Notes under the pieces: generated by a model
The model's database searches: none
What the model was told of the DNA's origin: nothing
What the model saw: the letters and a program-made list of their open reading frames with translations, nothing else
Assembly (NCBI GenBank): GCA_039028695.1
Contig: JBCCHN010000189.1
Span: 1 to 7,044, forward strand
Origin: JANQKX01 sp039028695
GTDB lineage: Bacteria; Pseudomonadota; Alphaproteobacteria; Kiloniellales; Kiloniellaceae
Length of the DNA: 7,044 nucleotides
Direction of reading: 5' to 3'
Translations under genes and position numbers: made by a program
Shown here: one piece after another, positions 5,689-7,044 of the stretch
Layout: every line of letters begins with the position of its first letter
How positions within the stretch are numbered: position 1 is the stretch's first letter

Positions 5689-7044
5689 TTAGTACAGCCC
5701 GCCCGTGCCGCTGGCCTTGGTGCCACCGCTAGTGGGGTTAAAACCGCCATCGATCAGCACAGATTGGCCTTGCGGGACGTTGCCTGGTTTAAAGGCCTCC
5801 AAGAAGACCCTTTTATCGCCAGCGCTGGCCAACTGGCCCGTCTCCGCGTTCAGCCGCACCAGTCGAATGCCCGGCGGAATGCGGAAGGGGATCGAGGGCT
5901 CGTCTGCCAAGGCCTGGGCCATGAAATCCTTAAAGATCGGCGCGGCTACGTTAGAGCCCGTGTCCTTGGGACCCAATGTCTTGGGCGTATCGAAACCCAC
6001 GTAGACCCCGACCGCCAGGTCGGGAGAAAAACCGATAAACCAAGTGTCCCGATTGTCATTGGTGGTGCCCGTTTTGCCCGCCAAGGGCTTTCCCAGCTCG
6101 GCAATGCGGCGCCCGGTGCCCCGTTGCACCACCCCTTCCAGCATGCCGACAATTTGATAAGCGCTCTTGGCGTCGGCCAGCTGGGGCCGATCATCGGGAA
6201 GTTGGGGAACATCCTGATAGGCCCACTCGGGAACGGCGCATGCAGCACAAGCGCGTCGATCATGCTGAAAAACCGTCTTGCCGTGGCGATCTTGAATGCG
6301 GTCGATCAAGGTCGGTGTGATCTTTTTGCCCCCATTGACCAGGGTGGCGTAGGCGGTGGTCAGCTGCATCAAGGTGGTCTCACCCGCACCCAAGGACATG
6401 GAGAGGACCTGGGGCATATTCTCCACGATCTCAAAGCGCCGGGCGTAATCGGCGATCTTTTCCATACCAATGGCCTGGGCCAGGCGAACCGTCATGAGGT
6501 TTCGGGATTTTTCGATACCCACCCGCATGGGCGTGGGGCCATAGAAGGTCTTGGTATAGTTGGCCGGCTTCCATTTGCCTTGCCCTTCTCCCTGATCCAC
6601 CACATAGGGGGCATCCAAAATGAGCGTTGCCGGTGAAAAACCGCTGTCCAATCCGGCCAAATAGACAAAGGGCTTAAAGGCGGAGCCGGGTTGGCGGTGG
6701 GCCTGTGTGACCCGATTGAACTCGCTGGCTTCATAGGAATAGCCGCCGGACATGGCCAAAACCCGTCCAGTGTGGGGGTCCATGGCCACCAACGAGCCAT
6801 TCACATCCGGAATCTGTTGCAAGTCATACGGGGGGTCCGTGCCTTCAGCCGTCTCAGCTTCGCCGTTGTCGCCCTGTGGTGAGACCAGAACCACATCGCC
6901 GGGGGTCAAAAGGGCATCAACGGATTTGGGCCGGGGGCCAATCTCCTGATCCTTGAGACGTTCTCGGGCCCATTTTACTGCGTCATAGGAAAGCTGGCCG
7001 GTGCCGCCGTCGAGAAGGCCTATTTGGGCCACCTCGGCCGAACT
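5689..7044 (-). CDS. mrcA: Penicillin-binding protein 1A, C-terminal part (N-terminus beyond window)
   Basis: A class A PBP is an inner-membrane, periplasm-facing enzyme that polymerises glycan strands and cross-links their peptides. Only the last 451 codons are here, and the frame runs off the right edge. The membrane anchor and glycosyltransferase domain are therefore outside. Seen: an OB-like segment (LLTPGDVVLVSPQ), then the transpeptidase domain with SAFK (catalytic Ser codon at 6684-6682, Lys three residues on), SRN (Ser codon at 6507-6505) and KTGTT (6075-6061), in the correct order and spacing for an active DD-transpeptidase. VNGSLVAMDPHTGRVLAMSGG and HRQPGSAFKPFVYLAGLDSG are typical of PBP1A. 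A CAAC pair of cysteines (6249-6238) lies between SRN and KTG. The protein ends in a Gly/Ser/Thr-rich tail after the transpeptidase domain. prfB follows after 66 bases, an arrangement common in Alphaproteobacteria. The symbol ponA is also used. Confidence 0.95.
   Translation of the reverse strand, partial: SSAEVAQIGLLDGGTGQLSYDAVKWARERLKDQEIGPRPKSVDALLTPGDVVLVSPQGDNGEAETAEGTDPPYDLQQIPDVNGSLVAMDPHTGRVLAMSGGYSYEASEFNRVTQAHRQPGSAFKPFVYLAGLDSGFSPATLILDAPYVVDQGEGQGKWKPANYTKTFYGPTPMRVGIEKSRNLMTVRLAQAIGMEKIADYARRFEIVENMPQVLSMSLGAGETTLMQLTTAYATLVNGGKKITPTLIDRIQDRHGKTVFQHDRRACAACAVPEWAYQDVPQLPDDRPQLADAKSAYQIVGMLEGVVQRGTGRRIAELGKPLAGKTGTTNDNRDTWFIGFSPDLAVGVYVGFDTPKTLGPKDTGSNVAAPIFKDFMAQALADEPSIPFRIPPGIRLVRLNAETGQLASAGDKRVFLEAFKPGNVPQGQSVLIDGGFNPTSGGTKASGTGGLY

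Noticed and set aside
5494..6636. Long plus-strand open frame of 380 codons
   Set aside because: It is antisense to the end of PBP1A and the start of prfB, both certain from their motifs. Its product has no recognisable domain, and it crosses the prfB frameshift site and the intergenic gap, as expected of a GC-rich shadow frame.

Overview
The window looks like chromosomal DNA of an alphaproteobacterium, possibly of the Rhodospirillales. This rests on the GC-rich coding sequence, the order penicillin-binding protein 1A followed by release factor 2 (frequent in Alphaproteobacteria), and the character of the catabolic genes. The placement is an inference, because there is no rRNA or other firm marker here. 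Genes fill almost all of the window. No tRNA, insertion sequence, prophage or CRISPR array was seen.

Left part (1-4500): an accessory catabolic cluster built around a divergent intergenic region at about 2842-3024. On the minus strand lie a thiamine-diphosphate (ThDP) enzyme of the acetolactate synthase/decarboxylase superfamily (1087-2841) and, 41 bases downstream, a DadA-like FAD-dependent D-amino-acid dehydrogenase (1-1045, C-terminus cut by the window edge). On the plus strand lie a GntR/FadR-type regulator with a metal-binding FCD domain (3025-3780) and, 3 bases later, an Asp/Glu-racemase-superfamily enzyme (3784-4500). The intergenic region holds a good plus-strand promoter whose -10 lies inside a CTGTATACAG palindrome, a likely autoregulatory operator. 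It also holds a 7-bp inverted repeat and a perfect 20-bp palindrome just before the ThDP-enzyme gene.

The four genes suggest one pathway: a racemase makes a D-amino acid or related isomer, the flavoenzyme oxidises it to a 2-oxo acid, and the ThDP enzyme decarboxylates or carboligates that acid, all under the GntR regulator. The substrate cannot be read from the sequence.

Right part (4497-7044, minus strand): housekeeping genes. The C-terminal part of penicillin-binding protein 1A (its N-terminus lies beyond the right edge) is followed after 66 bases by prfB, encoding release factor 2. prfB carries the classical programmed +1 frameshift (AGGAGG, CAT, CTT TGA C), so an in-frame UGA at codon 24 must be bypassed to make the 374-residue protein. 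prfB and the racemase gene converge and share four bases across their stop codons (4497-4500), so no intergenic terminator fits between them.
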